A stretch of 13,930 bases of DNA from DASZQY01 sp048498575 (GTDB taxonomy: Bacteria; Pseudomonadota; Alphaproteobacteria; Rhizobiales; Kaistiaceae). The notes beneath the pieces were generated by a model. That model saw only the letters and a list, made by a program, of their open reading frames with translations, did no database searches and was not told the DNA's origin. This document shows positions 1 to 7,287 of the stretch, one piece after another (position 1 is the first letter of the stretch; every line of letters begins with the position of its first letter). The stretch is taken from positions 1 to 13,930 of the forward strand of contig JBEHXS010000054.1 of the NCBI GenBank assembly GCA_048498575.1, written 5' to 3'. Made by a program: the position numbers and the translations under genes.

Positions 1-1064
1 ACGTCGATCTTCTGGAAGCGGCGGACGAGCGCCCGGTCCTTCTCGAAGAACTGGCGGTATTCCTTGTAGGTGGTCGAGCCGATGCAGCGGATCGTGCCGG
101 AAGCCAGGGCCGGCTTCAGCAGGTTGGACGCATCCATGGCGCCGCCCGAGGTCGCACCGGCTCCGATCACCGTGTGGATCTCGTCGATGAACATGATCGC
201 GCCGGGAAACTCCTCGATCTCCTTGATGACCTGCTTGAGGCGTTCCTCGAAATCGCCGCGGTAGCGCGTGCCGGCAAGCAGCGTGCCCATGTCGAGCGAG
301 AACACGGTCGACTTGCGCAGCACCTCGGGCACATCGCCGTCGACGATGCGCTTGGCGAGGCCCTCGGCGATCGCCGTCTTGCCGACGCCGGGGTCGCCGA
401 CCAGCAGCGGGTTGTTCTTCTGCCGGCGGCAGAGAATCTGGATCGTGCGGCTGATCTCGGCGTCGCGCCCGATCAGCGGGTCGATGCGGCCCTTCTTCGC
501 CTTCTCGTTGAGGTTGACGCAGTAGGCCTCCAGCGCATCCGCCTTCTTCTTGTTGGGCTCGCGCTCCTCGACGGTCGCGGCGTCGTCGTCGACGCCCCGC
601 ACCGGGCGCGCGTCGCCCATGCCGGCCCGCTTGGCGATGCCGTGGCTGATGTAGTTGACCGCGTCGTAGCGCGTCATGTCCTGCTCCTGCAGGAAGTACG
701 CGGCGTGGCTTTCGCGCTCGGCGAAGATCGCGACCAGCACGTTGGCGCCGGTCACTTCTTCGCGTCCCGACGACTGGACGTGGATCACGGCGCGCTGGAT
801 GACGCGCTGGAAACCGGCCGTCGGCTTCGAATCTTCACCGGAGCCGGTGGCCAGGTTGGCGAGCTCCGTGTCGATGTATTCGACCAGGTTGCGGCGCAGC
901 ACGTCGAGATCGACGTTGCAGGCACGCATGACCGCCGCCGCGTCCTGGTCTTCCAGGAGCGCGAGCAGCAGGTGCTCAAGGGTGGCGTATTCCTGATGGC
1001 GTTCGCTGGCCAGCGCCAGCGCCTGATGCAGGGCCTTTTCGAGACTGCGGGAGAATGACGGCAC
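1..1064 (-). CDS. clpA: ATP-dependent Clp protease ATP-binding subunit ClpA (N-terminal 354 codons, partial)
   Basis: ClpA is the hexameric AAA+ unfoldase that feeds substrates to ClpP in the cytoplasm; with ClpS it degrades N-degron proteins. The visible part starts with the typical ClpA N-domain opening (MPSFSRSLEKAL), with two Clp N repeats over about residues 1-145. A charged linker follows, then the first AAA domain: Walker A GDPGVGKT at 223-230, Walker B with DEIH at 294-297, and a GSTT sensor-like stretch at 329-332. The gene leaves the window at base 1, so the second AAA domain and C-terminus are not seen. I chose GTG at 1064 because it gives the family N-terminus and has a GAGGA ribosome site four bases upstream. 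That site overlaps the clpS stop region, and the clpS stop is only 7 bases away, so the two genes are surely co-transcribed and probably translationally coupled. Confidence 0.96.
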   Translation of the reverse strand, partial: MPSFSRSLEKALHQALALASERHQEYATLEHLLLALLEDQDAAAVMRACNVDLDVLRRNLVEYIDTELANLATGSGEDSKPTAGFQRVIQRAVIHVQSSGREEVTGANVLVAIFAERESHAAYFLQEQDMTRYDAVNYISHGIAKRAGMGDARPVRGVDDDAATVEEREPNKKKADALEAYCVNLNEKAKKGRIDPLIGRDAEISRTIQILCRRQKNNPLLVGDPGVGKTAIAEGLAKRIVDGDVPEVLRKSTVFSLDMGTLLAGTRYRGDFEERLKQVIKEIEEFPGAIMFIDEIHTVIGAGATSGGAMDASNLLKPALASGTIRCIGSTTYKEYRQFFEKDRALVRRFQKID

Positions 1065-1071
1065 TAGGTCC

Positions 1072-1413
1072 TCACTTCTTCTCCATCACGCATTGCAGCG
1101 GATGTTGATGTTTGCGCGCAAAGTCCATCACCTGCGTCACCTTGGTCTCGGCGATTTCGTAGGTGTAGATACCGCACTCCCCCACGCCATGCTGATGAAC
1201 GTGCAGCATGATGTGGGTGGCCTCCTCCCTGCCCTTCTGAAAGAACTTTTCCAGCACCAGCACGACGAATTCCATCGGCGTGTAGTCGTCGTTGAGCAGC
1301 AGAACCCGGTAAAGGGCTGGCCGCTTCGCCTTCGGTCGTGTCTTCGTCGCGAGACCGGTATTGGGGTCGTCGTCTTCGAAGTTGGAAGGCCGAATCGGGT
1401 TGCTCATGAACAT
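1072..1413 (-). CDS. clpS: ATP-dependent Clp protease adaptor ClpS
   Basis: ClpS binds proteins with destabilising N-terminal residues and delivers them to ClpA. The 113-residue product has a disordered N-tail (about 1-33) and then the ClpS core: the NDDYTPMEF motif at 41-49, whose NDD acids bind the substrate alpha-amino group, a pocket histidine (H73 by alignment with E. coli H66), and the AETK stretch near 88-91. The methionine of NDDYTPMEF is present. From what I recall of alphaproteobacteria with two ClpS proteins, that and the clpA linkage point to the ClpS1 type. The frame stays open upstream to 1536, which would add 41 residues that do not look like ClpS. I prefer ATG at 1413; ATG at 1407 (MSNPIRP) is equally possible. 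The nearest Shine-Dalgarno-like GAGG is about 14 bases from 1413, so the start is not settled. Confidence 0.95.
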   Translation of the reverse strand: MFMSNPIRPSNFEDDDPNTGLATKTRPKAKRPALYRVLLLNDDYTPMEFVVLVLEKFFQKGREEATHIMLHVHQHGVGECGIYTYEIAETKVTQVMDFARKHQHPLQCVMEKK

Positions 1414-1864
1414 GCCGTACTGCGTAACCTCATGAATCCTGCCGAGAAACGCGCGGGAGCGCAATTGCCCGCCAATCAATTCTGCGGAGAATGCCGGAAG
1501 CTGACCTGCGGAAGGGCGCTCGGCCAAGCGCGACAAGGGCTTATGTAGGCATGCCGCCGGCTTTTTGTAGGCGGCCGTTTTCGGCCGACGCCGCCCCTAA
1601 ATCGGCCGCCGGGTGTGGCCGAAATACGCTTTACCGAAACGTAACTCGCCTTCCATACTGTCGAAATTCGTGAGCCGGCGGGACGCAAGGGACTGCGTCT
1701 CCGAAGAAACCGGCATTCGGATCGGGGCATCGCTCAAGGGTCAAGCGGTGCGGGTGCGTTGCTTTGCGGCGCATCGGTCGGTCGACGAGTGTCGATGCCC
1801 GCCGGACAGCTAGCGTTTGCGGATGCCGGTGGATGGGTCGCCCGGCCAGGTGCGGAGCGAGTGG
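1414..1864. other. Non-coding divergent region between clpS and the D,D-carboxypeptidase gene
   Basis: About 450 bases with no convincing gene; short frames here lack ribosome sites and recognisable protein features. It must hold promoters for both clpS (minus) and the carboxypeptidase (plus). I see a weak plus-strand sigma70-like pair, TTTACC (1630-1635) and CATACT (1654-1659) with an 18-base spacer, too poor to call alone. There is also a 6-bp inverted repeat GCCGCC/GGCGGC (1553-1558 with 1570-1575) around a T-run, and a cluster of CGGCCG palindromes annotated separately. Confidence 0.6.
1572..1608. promoter_or_regulatory. Three phased CGGCCG palindromes (possible operator cluster)
   Basis: CGGCCG occurs at 1572-1577, 1582-1587 and 1603-1608, so the starts are 10 and 21 bases apart, close to one and two DNA turns. 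The first two also form a 6-bp hairpin with a TTTT loop. They sit in the divergent clpS/carboxypeptidase region. A regulator site is inference; in GC-rich DNA such hexamers also arise by chance. Confidence 0.25.
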
Positions 1865-3343
1865 ATGCCGAGGCGTAAGACGACGCTTCCGCGGGTGCAT
1901 TTCGGCTTTGGGGCAAGTGCCCTGAAGGCCCTGATCCTTGCCGTGGTGATGATTGTGGGTACGCTTGCCGGGGCCGCGACGGCCACGGCAGCCATTCCGA
2001 ATTCCGCGATCATCGTCGATGCCAAGTCCGGCAAGGTGCTCTACGCCAGCAACGCCGACGAGCGCCGCCATCCCGCGTCACTCACCAAGATGATGACGCT
2101 CTACCTGCTTTTCGACACCATCCAGTCCGGCAAGACGACGCTGGACTCGGAGATGCCGGTCTCGGCCTATGCCGCCGCCCAGGCACCCTCCAAGCTCGGC
2201 CTGCGCCCCGGCAGCTCGATCAGCGTCCGCGACGCGATCGAGGCCATCGTGACCAAGTCGGCCAACGACGTCGCCGTCGTCATCGCCGAATACCTCGGCG
2301 GCTCCGAGAAGGCCTTCGCCGCTCGCATGACATCGCGCGCTCATGCCATGGGCATGACCCGTTCGAACTTCGTCAATGCGTCCGGCCTGCCCGCCAACCA
2401 GCAGTGGACCACCGCCCGCGACATGGCCACTCTCGGCCGCGCGCTCCGCGAGCACTTCCCGCAGTTCTACTCATATTTCTCGACGCCGAGCTTCGTCTGG
2501 CAGGGCCGCCGCATCGCCAACCACGACAACCTGCTGAACCGCGTCGACGGCGTCGACGGCATCAAGACCGGCTACACCCGCGCTTCCGGCTTCAACCTGG
2601 TTTCGTCGGTCGCCCGCGACGGTCGCCTGGTCGTGGGCGTGGTGCTGGGCGGCGTCAGCACCCCGGCGCGTGACAATCGCATGGCCGATCTGCTCGAGAA
2701 GTATGTGCCGCTGGCCAGCACTGGCAAGAAGACGGCGCGGCCGATCCCCGGCGCCCCGGACGCCTCCCAGGTGCTCGTCGCGACCGCGATCCCGCTGCCC
2801 CGTCAGCGGCCGACGATTGACGCCACCGCGACCGCCTCGACCAGCGTCGCGGCCGCCGACGCCGCTGACGACAGCAGCAGCACCGTCGCCGACGCCACCG
2901 CCGATGCCGCCCCCATCCAGGTCGCGACCGCAGCGAACCCGCCGGCGCCCGTGCAGGCAAACGCCGCTGCCCTTCCGACGTCGGTGGCTTCGCTGATCGG
3001 CGCCAATTCCATCTTTGCCCTCGACGGCAACGACGCCGAAGGCGACACCAACGCCGGCGACGAGACGGCCGACGCCGCACCGCCGGCCAATATCCACAGC
3101 GGCTGGCGCATCCAGATCGCTGCCTCGCCGACCAAGGCCGGCGCCGAGGACATGCTCGATCAGGCGCTCGCCAAGGCGGGCTCGGTTCTGGCCAAGGCCG
3201 ATCCCTACACCGAGGCGGTGCAGTCCGGCGATTCGACCCTCTATCGCGCCCGCTTCGCCGGCTTCTCGACCAAGGACAAGGCGCGCGCCGCGTGCGCGTA
3301 CCTCGCCAAACAGAAGTTCTCCTGTCTGGCGGTCAGTGATTAG
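1865..3343 (+). CDS. D-alanyl-D-alanine carboxypeptidase (peptidase S11) with C-terminal SPOR domain
   Basis: Low-molecular-weight penicillin-binding protein that removes the terminal D-Ala from peptidoglycan stem peptides in the periplasm. From ATG 1865 the product is 492 residues. A basic start and hydrophobic stretch form a signal peptide ending near residue 43 (ATATAA, then IPNSA). The S11 catalytic motifs are all present: SLTK at 72-75 (Ser72, Lys75), SAN at 132-134 and KTG at 234-236. The catalytic domain ends near 280. Next come about 130 residues rich in Ala, Asp, Thr and Pro, in place of a visible PBP5-type C-terminal domain, then a SPOR domain at about 412-492 (SGWRIQIAAS onward). 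SPOR domains bind stem-peptide-free glycan at division sites, so a septal role is likely. I chose ATG 1865 because GGAG at 1854-1857 lies 7 bases upstream; TTG 1817 and ATG 1823 are in-frame alternatives without a clear site. The gene converges with the J-protein gene. Confidence 0.93.
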   Translation: MPRRKTTLPRVHFGFGASALKALILAVVMIVGTLAGAATATAAIPNSAIIVDAKSGKVLYASNADERRHPASLTKMMTLYLLFDTIQSGKTTLDSEMPVSAYAAAQAPSKLGLRPGSSISVRDAIEAIVTKSANDVAVVIAEYLGGSEKAFAARMTSRAHAMGMTRSNFVNASGLPANQQWTTARDMATLGRALREHFPQFYSYFSTPSFVWQGRRIANHDNLLNRVDGVDGIKTGYTRASGFNLVSSVARDGRLVVGVVLGGVSTPARDNRMADLLEKYVPLASTGKKTARPIPGAPDASQVLVATAIPLPRQRPTIDATATASTSVAAADAADDSSSTVADATADAAPIQVATAANPPAPVQANAAALPTSVASLIGANSIFALDGNDAEGDTNAGDETADAAPPANIHSGWRIQIAASPTKAGAEDMLDQALAKAGSVLAKADPYTEAVQSGDSTLYRARFAGFSTKDKARAACAYLAKQKFSCLAVSD

Positions 3344-3401
3344 CAACCATTAGCGACTACCCTTCCTGACTGTGTTCGCCGGGAATTTTGTAACGAGTAG
3401 C

Positions 3402-4115
3402 CTAGCGATGGTCGTTGAGCAGCCTGTCCTTAGCCTGGTTGATTTTCGCCGCCAGGAACGTCGATCCCCCCTGGTCGGGGTGCAGAGCCTTCATCAGCCG
3501 GCGGTGGGCCGCCCGGATTTCCGCCTCACCGGCGCCGGGAAGAAGGCCAAGGATCTGATAGGCCTCCTTATCAGTCATGGCGCCCGTATCCGTCGCGCCG
3601 CCCGCCCCCGCGTTACCATCACGCTTGACGTCTTCACTCCGGTTGGGGAACCGGCGGTCGAGATAACCTTCGAGTAGCGCCGCGCTGTCGTTGCCGCTGC
3701 CGATGGCAGCGGCAAGCCGCCGCAACTGCGGCAGGTCGAGCGCCTCGAGCTTCCTGCCCGCGAACTCTCCCCGCTTCACTGTCCCCACCATCGTGCCGCT
3801 GTCGTGGTCGAGCTGCATGTCGAGCCAGTCGGTCGCGACGCTCGATCGTGACGCGGCCGAGCGCCTCACGCCGCCGCCGCCGAGGTCGATGGGGCCGAGC
3901 CTGCCGGTCACGATGATCGACAGTCCGATGCCGATGAGCGGAATGCCGACGGCGATCTCTCGCACGATCGACATCACGACACCGGCCGCGACGAGGACGC
4001 CGCCAATGCCGTACCGCAAGCCACGCAACAGCGCGCGCGGATCGGCGCCGGCGATGCCTTGTGCGCCGAGGTACAGCACCCCGAAGGTCAGCAAGCCGGC
4101 CAGCAGGTACGCCAT
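3402..4115 (-). CDS. Membrane-anchored DnaJ-domain protein
   Basis: 237 residues. The N-terminus is hydrophobic (about residues 1-22), with further hydrophobic stretches around 35-51 and 54-72, so it is probably an inner-membrane protein. A soluble middle region follows (about 85-165), then a short C-terminal J domain (about 183-237) with the HPD motif at 212-214 that stimulates Hsp70 (DnaK) ATPase. A membrane anchor plus a C-terminal J domain recalls the Tim14/Pam18 or DjlA type of local co-chaperone, not classical DnaJ, which has an N-terminal J domain and zinc fingers. Its client is unknown. ATG 4115 lies 9 bases past the stop of the VWA gene, with AGGT 8 bases upstream, so it is the third gene of the mipZ unit. 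The function beyond DnaK recruitment is inference. Confidence 0.87.
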   Translation of the reverse strand: MAYLLAGLLTFGVLYLGAQGIAGADPRALLRGLRYGIGGVLVAAGVVMSIVREIAVGIPLIGIGLSIIVTGRLGPIDLGGGGVRRSAASRSSVATDWLDMQLDHDSGTMVGTVKRGEFAGRKLEALDLPQLRRLAAAIGSGNDSAALLEGYLDRRFPNRSEDVKRDGNAGAGGATDTGAMTDKEAYQILGLLPGAGEAEIRAAHRRLMKALHPDQGGSTFLAAKINQAKDRLLNDHR

Positions 4116-4124
4116 GTCCGGGAC

Positions 4125-4817
4125 CTACTTGAGCTGTGTCAGCAGCAGGCGATCGGCCGCGCCGCTCTGCTCGAGGGCCTTGCGGCCGCCCGCCGCATAG
4201 GCCGCCGCGGCGCGCAGCAGCGCGGCGAATTCGCGCGGCGCGCTGGGGTCGAAGCGCGCGTAGGCCCCGCCGGAAAGCCGCGCCAGCTCGCGGAAGCCGC
4301 GCTCGACCATCGCATCGCGCCCTTCCTGGAAGAAGAACAGGCGAACGCCGAGCATCCCGAGCTCGCCGGCCGTCGCGGCGAGCGGATCGAGCCCCTCCTC
4401 CAGCGCATCGCCGACGAACACCACCACGTTGACCTTGCGCTTGGCGGTTTCCTTGCGCGCGTGGTCCAGGACCTTGCCGATCTGGGTATTGCCGCCGCGG
4501 CATTCGATCCCGGTCATCAGGTCGCGGAGGCCGCGCGTGTCGCTTACCCAGCGGCTGGCACGGCATTCACCAAACCCGCGGAAATAGACGAGTTGAACGT
4601 CGAGAGTGCCGACTTTGGCCGCTTCCTCGAACATCTGCGCCTGAACATCGAGGGCGCGGTCCCACGTCGGCTGGCGGCTCATGGTCGCGTCGAGGGCAAA
4701 GATCAGCCGGCCGCGTCCGTCCCCGGCGGGCGCAAGCGCGCGCGCTTCCGCCAGAAAGGCGGCTACGTCGCCGGAGGCGGCGGAAGGCTTGGCGAGGGGG
4801 CGTTTATCGGCGGCCAC
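4125..4817 (-). CDS. von Willebrand factor A-type domain protein (cytoplasmic)
   Basis: 230 residues with no signal peptide or membrane segment. A VWA fold is indicated by beta-strand LIFALD followed by a MIDAS-like metal site: D43-x-T45-x-S47 (DATMS, in place of the usual DxSxS), T111 in GGNT, and D137 in VGDALEE. The set looks complete, so divalent metal binding is plausible. I recall a DATxSR version of this motif in alphaproteobacterial VWA proteins but could not check it. It sits between mipZ and the membrane J-protein, which suggests protein-protein scaffolding linked to one of them; no enzymatic role can be claimed. The start is GTG 4817, the only usable start after the in-frame stop at 4826-4824 that comes before it, and it lies 6 bases past the mipZ stop. 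No good ribosome site is visible, so coupling to mipZ translation is likely. Confidence 0.82.
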   Translation of the reverse strand: MAADKRPLAKPSAASGDVAAFLAEARALAPAGDGRGRLIFALDATMSRQPTWDRALDVQAQMFEEAAKVGTLDVQLVYFRGFGECRASRWVSDTRGLRDLMTGIECRGGNTQIGKVLDHARKETAKRKVNVVVFVGDALEEGLDPLAATAGELGMLGVRLFFFQEGRDAMVERGFRELARLSGGAYARFDPSAPREFAALLRAAAAYAAGGRKALEQSGAADRLLLTQLK

Positions 4818-4823
4818 GCACCA

Positions 4824-5771
4824 TCATGTGGCGCTGGGCTGCTCCGGCGCAACTCCCATCGGCTCGAGCAGCGGTGTCGCCGCCGTGGGAACGGCGGCCA
4901 GAATTGGCGCCAGAGCGCCCGAACCGACGGCCTCCGCCTTCCACCGCATGGGCAATCGCAGCGCATCGACGAGGTCGCGGATCTCGCGCCGGGCCGCGAC
5001 ATGGGAGAGCGTCGGCCGCGCGTTGAGTACGCTGCGGTCGAGCGGGTCGAAGGCCGTCAGGCCCATCGGGAAGAATTCGCGGAAGATCACCCGCTCGCTG
5101 ATCCCGTCGGCAATGCGGAAACGCAACACCCGGGAAAGCTGCTTCAGGCCCTCCACGACCTTTTTCTGGTTCCGGCTGGCGAGCGGCGCGATGCGGTTGC
5201 GCACCACCACCCAGTTCATCTCCGGTTGGCCGGCGATCTGGCGGCTCCGCCGCGCTTCCATGACGAGTTCGGCGTACTGGCTGACGGTGTGCACCGCCAG
5301 CGTGGCCGCATCGATCCGCCCGAGCACATCGAGATCGACAAAGGAATCGTTCACCGGCGTGACCAGCGTATCGGCGAAGGCGTGGCTCAGGCGCATGCGG
5401 TAGGAATCGTTCGCCGGCGTATCGATGACCACGAAGTCGAACTGCGCGCCGAGACGCTCGACGATTTCGGCGAGCGCCGCGAATTCGCGCGCCTCGACCT
5501 CGGCACGCACCTCGCCCTCCGCCAGCCGTACCGAGAAATGCGTTGGCACTTCCAGGGCGACGCCGACCCGGCGTGCCCAGCGCGACCGGTTCTCGATGTA
5601 GTGCGTGAGGGAGAGTTGCCGGCTATCGGTATCGATCGAGGCGACGCGATGCCCGGCCTTGAGCAGGGCAACGATGATGTTGACCGCCGTCGTCGATTTC
5701 CCCGAGCCACCCTTCTCGTTGCCGAGAACGATGACGTGGGCGGACCCCGACGGTAACCCGACCATGCCCAT
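4824..5771 (-). CDS. mipZ: Division-plane positioning ATPase MipZ (ParA/MinD superfamily)
   Basis: MipZ is a P-loop ATPase that binds ParB near the chromosome origin, forms a gradient from the poles and inhibits FtsZ polymerisation, so division occurs at mid-cell. The 315-residue product carries the deviant Walker A motif GNEKGGSGKST (17-27, signature Lys20), a DTDSRQ stretch at 48-53 matching the MipZ DxDxRQ, Walker B region FDFVVIDTP (111-119), and NDSFVDLDVLG (141-151), which I recall as near identical in Caulobacter MipZ. FREFFPMGLT and the HVAARRE segment also fit. The last 30 residues are an Ala/Pro-rich tail. ATG 5771 was chosen; ATG 5765 is possible. The same frame runs open to 6548, but that part is antisense to panC and is not protein-like. 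It leads a unit with the VWA and J-protein genes. Confidence 0.93.
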   Translation of the reverse strand: MGMVGLPSGSAHVIVLGNEKGGSGKSTTAVNIIVALLKAGHRVASIDTDSRQLSLTHYIENRSRWARRVGVALEVPTHFSVRLAEGEVRAEVEAREFAALAEIVERLGAQFDFVVIDTPANDSYRMRLSHAFADTLVTPVNDSFVDLDVLGRIDAATLAVHTVSQYAELVMEARRSRQIAGQPEMNWVVVRNRIAPLASRNQKKVVEGLKQLSRVLRFRIADGISERVIFREFFPMGLTAFDPLDRSVLNARPTLSHVAARREIRDLVDALRLPMRWKAEAVGSGALAPILAAVPTAATPLLEPMGVAPEQPSAT

Positions 5772-5927
5772 GCGGCGACAACACCTGACAGCGCCCTGAC
5801 CAAGTCGGCCAGAATGCGCGAAAACCGCCAAAATTCCGTGAACGGCGCCGCCCCGCCTGCGGCCGCCTGGCAATTGGCCGGCCGCTCTCCATTTTGCTAG
5901 CGTCCCGCGCCACCGCGCAAGGAGAAC

Positions 5928-6776
5928 GTGAAATTGGCCAGCCCGCCCGTCGACCGCACCGTAAAGGCGCTCCGCTCCCGCGTGACGCTGTGGCGGGGGA
6001 CAGGCGCCAAGGTCGCCCTGGTGCCGACCATGGGGGCGCTGCACTCCGGCCACCTGGCGCTTGTCCGCGAGGCGAAGAAGCGCGCCGGCAAGGTCGTCGT
6101 CTCGATCTTCGTCAACCCGACCCAGTTCGCCCCCAACGAGGATTTCGCGACCTACCCGCGCGATGAGGCGGCCGATCTCGCCAAGCTCGACGGGCTGGCC
6201 GACGCCGTGTTCGCACCGAGCGTCGCCGAAATGTATCCCGACGGCGCCACGACCTCGGTCACGGTGAGCGGCCCGGCAAACGACCTTGAGGCGAACACCC
6301 GACCGCATTTCTTTGCCGGCGTCGCCACCGTGGTGGCCAAGCTGCTCCAGGCGGCGCTCCCCGACATCGCCGTCTTCGGCGAGAAGGACTACCAGCAACT
6401 GCTCGTCGTGAAGCGCATGGTCGCTGACCTCGGTTTCCCGGTCGAGATCGTCGGCGTGCCGACGATCCGCGAGCCGGACGGCCTCGCCATGTCGTCGCGC
6501 AACGCCTACCTCAGCGCCGGCGACCGCGCCAAGGCCCCGCGCCTCCACGCGGCCCTGACCGCCGCCGCCGAGGCGATCCGCTACGGCACGACTCCGGAAG
6601 TGGCACTGTCCGGCGCCCAGTCCAAGCTCACCGCCGTCGGCTTCCGCGTCGATTACGTGAAGCTCCGCAACGCCGAGACGCTGGCGCCGGTGAAGGACGT
6701 CGACAAGGAGCCGAAACGGCTCCTCGCCGCCGCCTGGCTCGGCAAGACCCGCCTGATCGACAATATTCCAGTCTAG
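5928..6776 (+). CDS. panC: Pantothenate synthetase (pantoate--beta-alanine ligase)
   Basis: PanC joins pantoate and beta-alanine with ATP, via pantoyl-adenylate, in the last step of vitamin B5 and hence CoA synthesis. The 282-residue length is normal for the family. Visible signatures: PTMGALHSGH (ATP/pantoate site, HSGH being the HIGH-like motif), SIFVNPTQF, FGEKDYQQ and SSRN near the C-terminal half. The start used is GTG 5928 with AAGGAG only three bases upstream; TTG 5934 has better spacing to the same site and may be the true start. A weak upstream promoter-like pair is TTGGCC (5874-5879) and GCTAGC (5896-5901) with a 16-base spacer. No panB neighbour is present. The gene diverges from mipZ across 156 bases and converges on the DUF1489 gene. 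Confidence 0.95.
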   Translation: MKLASPPVDRTVKALRSRVTLWRGTGAKVALVPTMGALHSGHLALVREAKKRAGKVVVSIFVNPTQFAPNEDFATYPRDEAADLAKLDGLADAVFAPSVAEMYPDGATTSVTVSGPANDLEANTRPHFFAGVATVVAKLLQAALPDIAVFGEKDYQQLLVVKRMVADLGFPVEIVGVPTIREPDGLAMSSRNAYLSAGDRAKAPRLHAALTAAAEAIRYGTTPEVALSGAQSKLTAVGFRVDYVKLRNAETLAPVKDVDKEPKRLLAAAWLGKTRLIDNIPV

Positions 6777-6793
6777 CCCGGCATAAGGGCTAG
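6773..6793. terminator. Hairpin containing both convergent stop codons (panC / DUF1489)
   Basis: CTAGCCC (6773-6779) and GGGCTAG (6787-6793) form a perfect 7-bp stem with a 7-base loop. The TAG stop of panC (6774-6776) lies in one arm and the TAG stop of the opposite gene (6792-6790) in the other, so either transcript can fold it. No U-run follows on either strand, so it may act as a 3'-end stabiliser, or with Rho, and not as a classical intrinsic terminator. Confidence 0.45.
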
Positions 6794-7224
6794 CGAAGGC
6801 CGAGACCGGCGAGTTCCGCCATCAGCGCCGGCGGCATGTCGTCAGCCTTCGCTCCCTTGGCGAGGTCGCGCGGCGCGTCCTTCGCATCGAAATAGCGCCA
6901 GCCCTGGAATGGCCGCTTGGGCTGCCACTCGGTGCGCACCAGCTTCGGGTCGAGGATCAGCCGGCAGCGGCCGATGCCGTCCTTGTCGACGAACGGCTGC
7001 ACGTCCCGGATCTTCTGGCGCACCTGTACGGTGCCCTTGATGACCCAGTAGAGCGAACCGCCGTCGGTGAGTTCGTCGATGCGTTTCGGCACCATGCGCG
7101 TGACGTGGGCGTGCTCCGGCCGCTTGCCGGCGGCGCGCATCCTCGTCGACCGCTCCGCGATCCACTCGGCGAGATCCTCGACCGAGTCGCAACCGACGCA
7201 AAGCTTGATCAGATGGAGTGCCAT
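6790..7224 (-). CDS. DUF1489 family protein
   Basis: 144 residues, matching the size I know for DUF1489, a family of unknown function largely confined to Alphaproteobacteria. The opening MALHLIKLCVGCDSVEDLAEW, the middle HVTRMVPKR and SLYWVIKG, and RLILDPKLV followed by PRRPFQGWRY-like sequence (here PKRPFQGWRY) are characteristic. No signal peptide or membrane segment is seen, so it is probably cytoplasmic. I chose ATG 7224 because it gives the family N-terminus; the frame stays open to 7260, adding 12 unlikely residues. No clear Shine-Dalgarno site precedes it. It converges with panC and lies downstream of kup on the same strand (63 bases apart), so read-through from kup is possible. Confidence 0.9.
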   Translation of the reverse strand: MALHLIKLCVGCDSVEDLAEWIAERSTRMRAAGKRPEHAHVTRMVPKRIDELTDGGSLYWVIKGTVQVRQKIRDVQPFVDKDGIGRCRLILDPKLVRTEWQPKRPFQGWRYFDAKDAPRDLAKGAKADDMPPALMAELAGLGLR

Positions 7225-7287
7225 GACGGTGACATTTGGCGGCTGGGCGCGGTTAGTCAAATGCCCGCTCGGGCACTGTCCACAGGC

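Noticed and set aside
174..1548. Plus-strand open frames opposite clpA and clpS
   Set aside because: clpA and clpS are unambiguous on the other strand; these frames are composition artefacts.
3346..3412. Imperfect inverted repeat between the convergent carboxypeptidase and J-protein genes (ACCAT...CTAC with GTAG...ATGGT)
   Set aside because: The arms are interrupted and the central stem is unpaired; too weak to call a terminator.
4059..5756. 565-codon plus-strand open frame opposite the VWA gene and mipZ
   Set aside because: It is antisense to two recognised genes; its translation is low-complexity and rich in Arg/Gly/Ala with no domain, as expected from high-GC third-position bias.
5772..6548. 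Long N-terminal extension of the mipZ frame (to 574 codons)
   Set aside because: The extra part is antisense to panC and has no MipZ-like sequence; the family N-terminus begins at about 5771.
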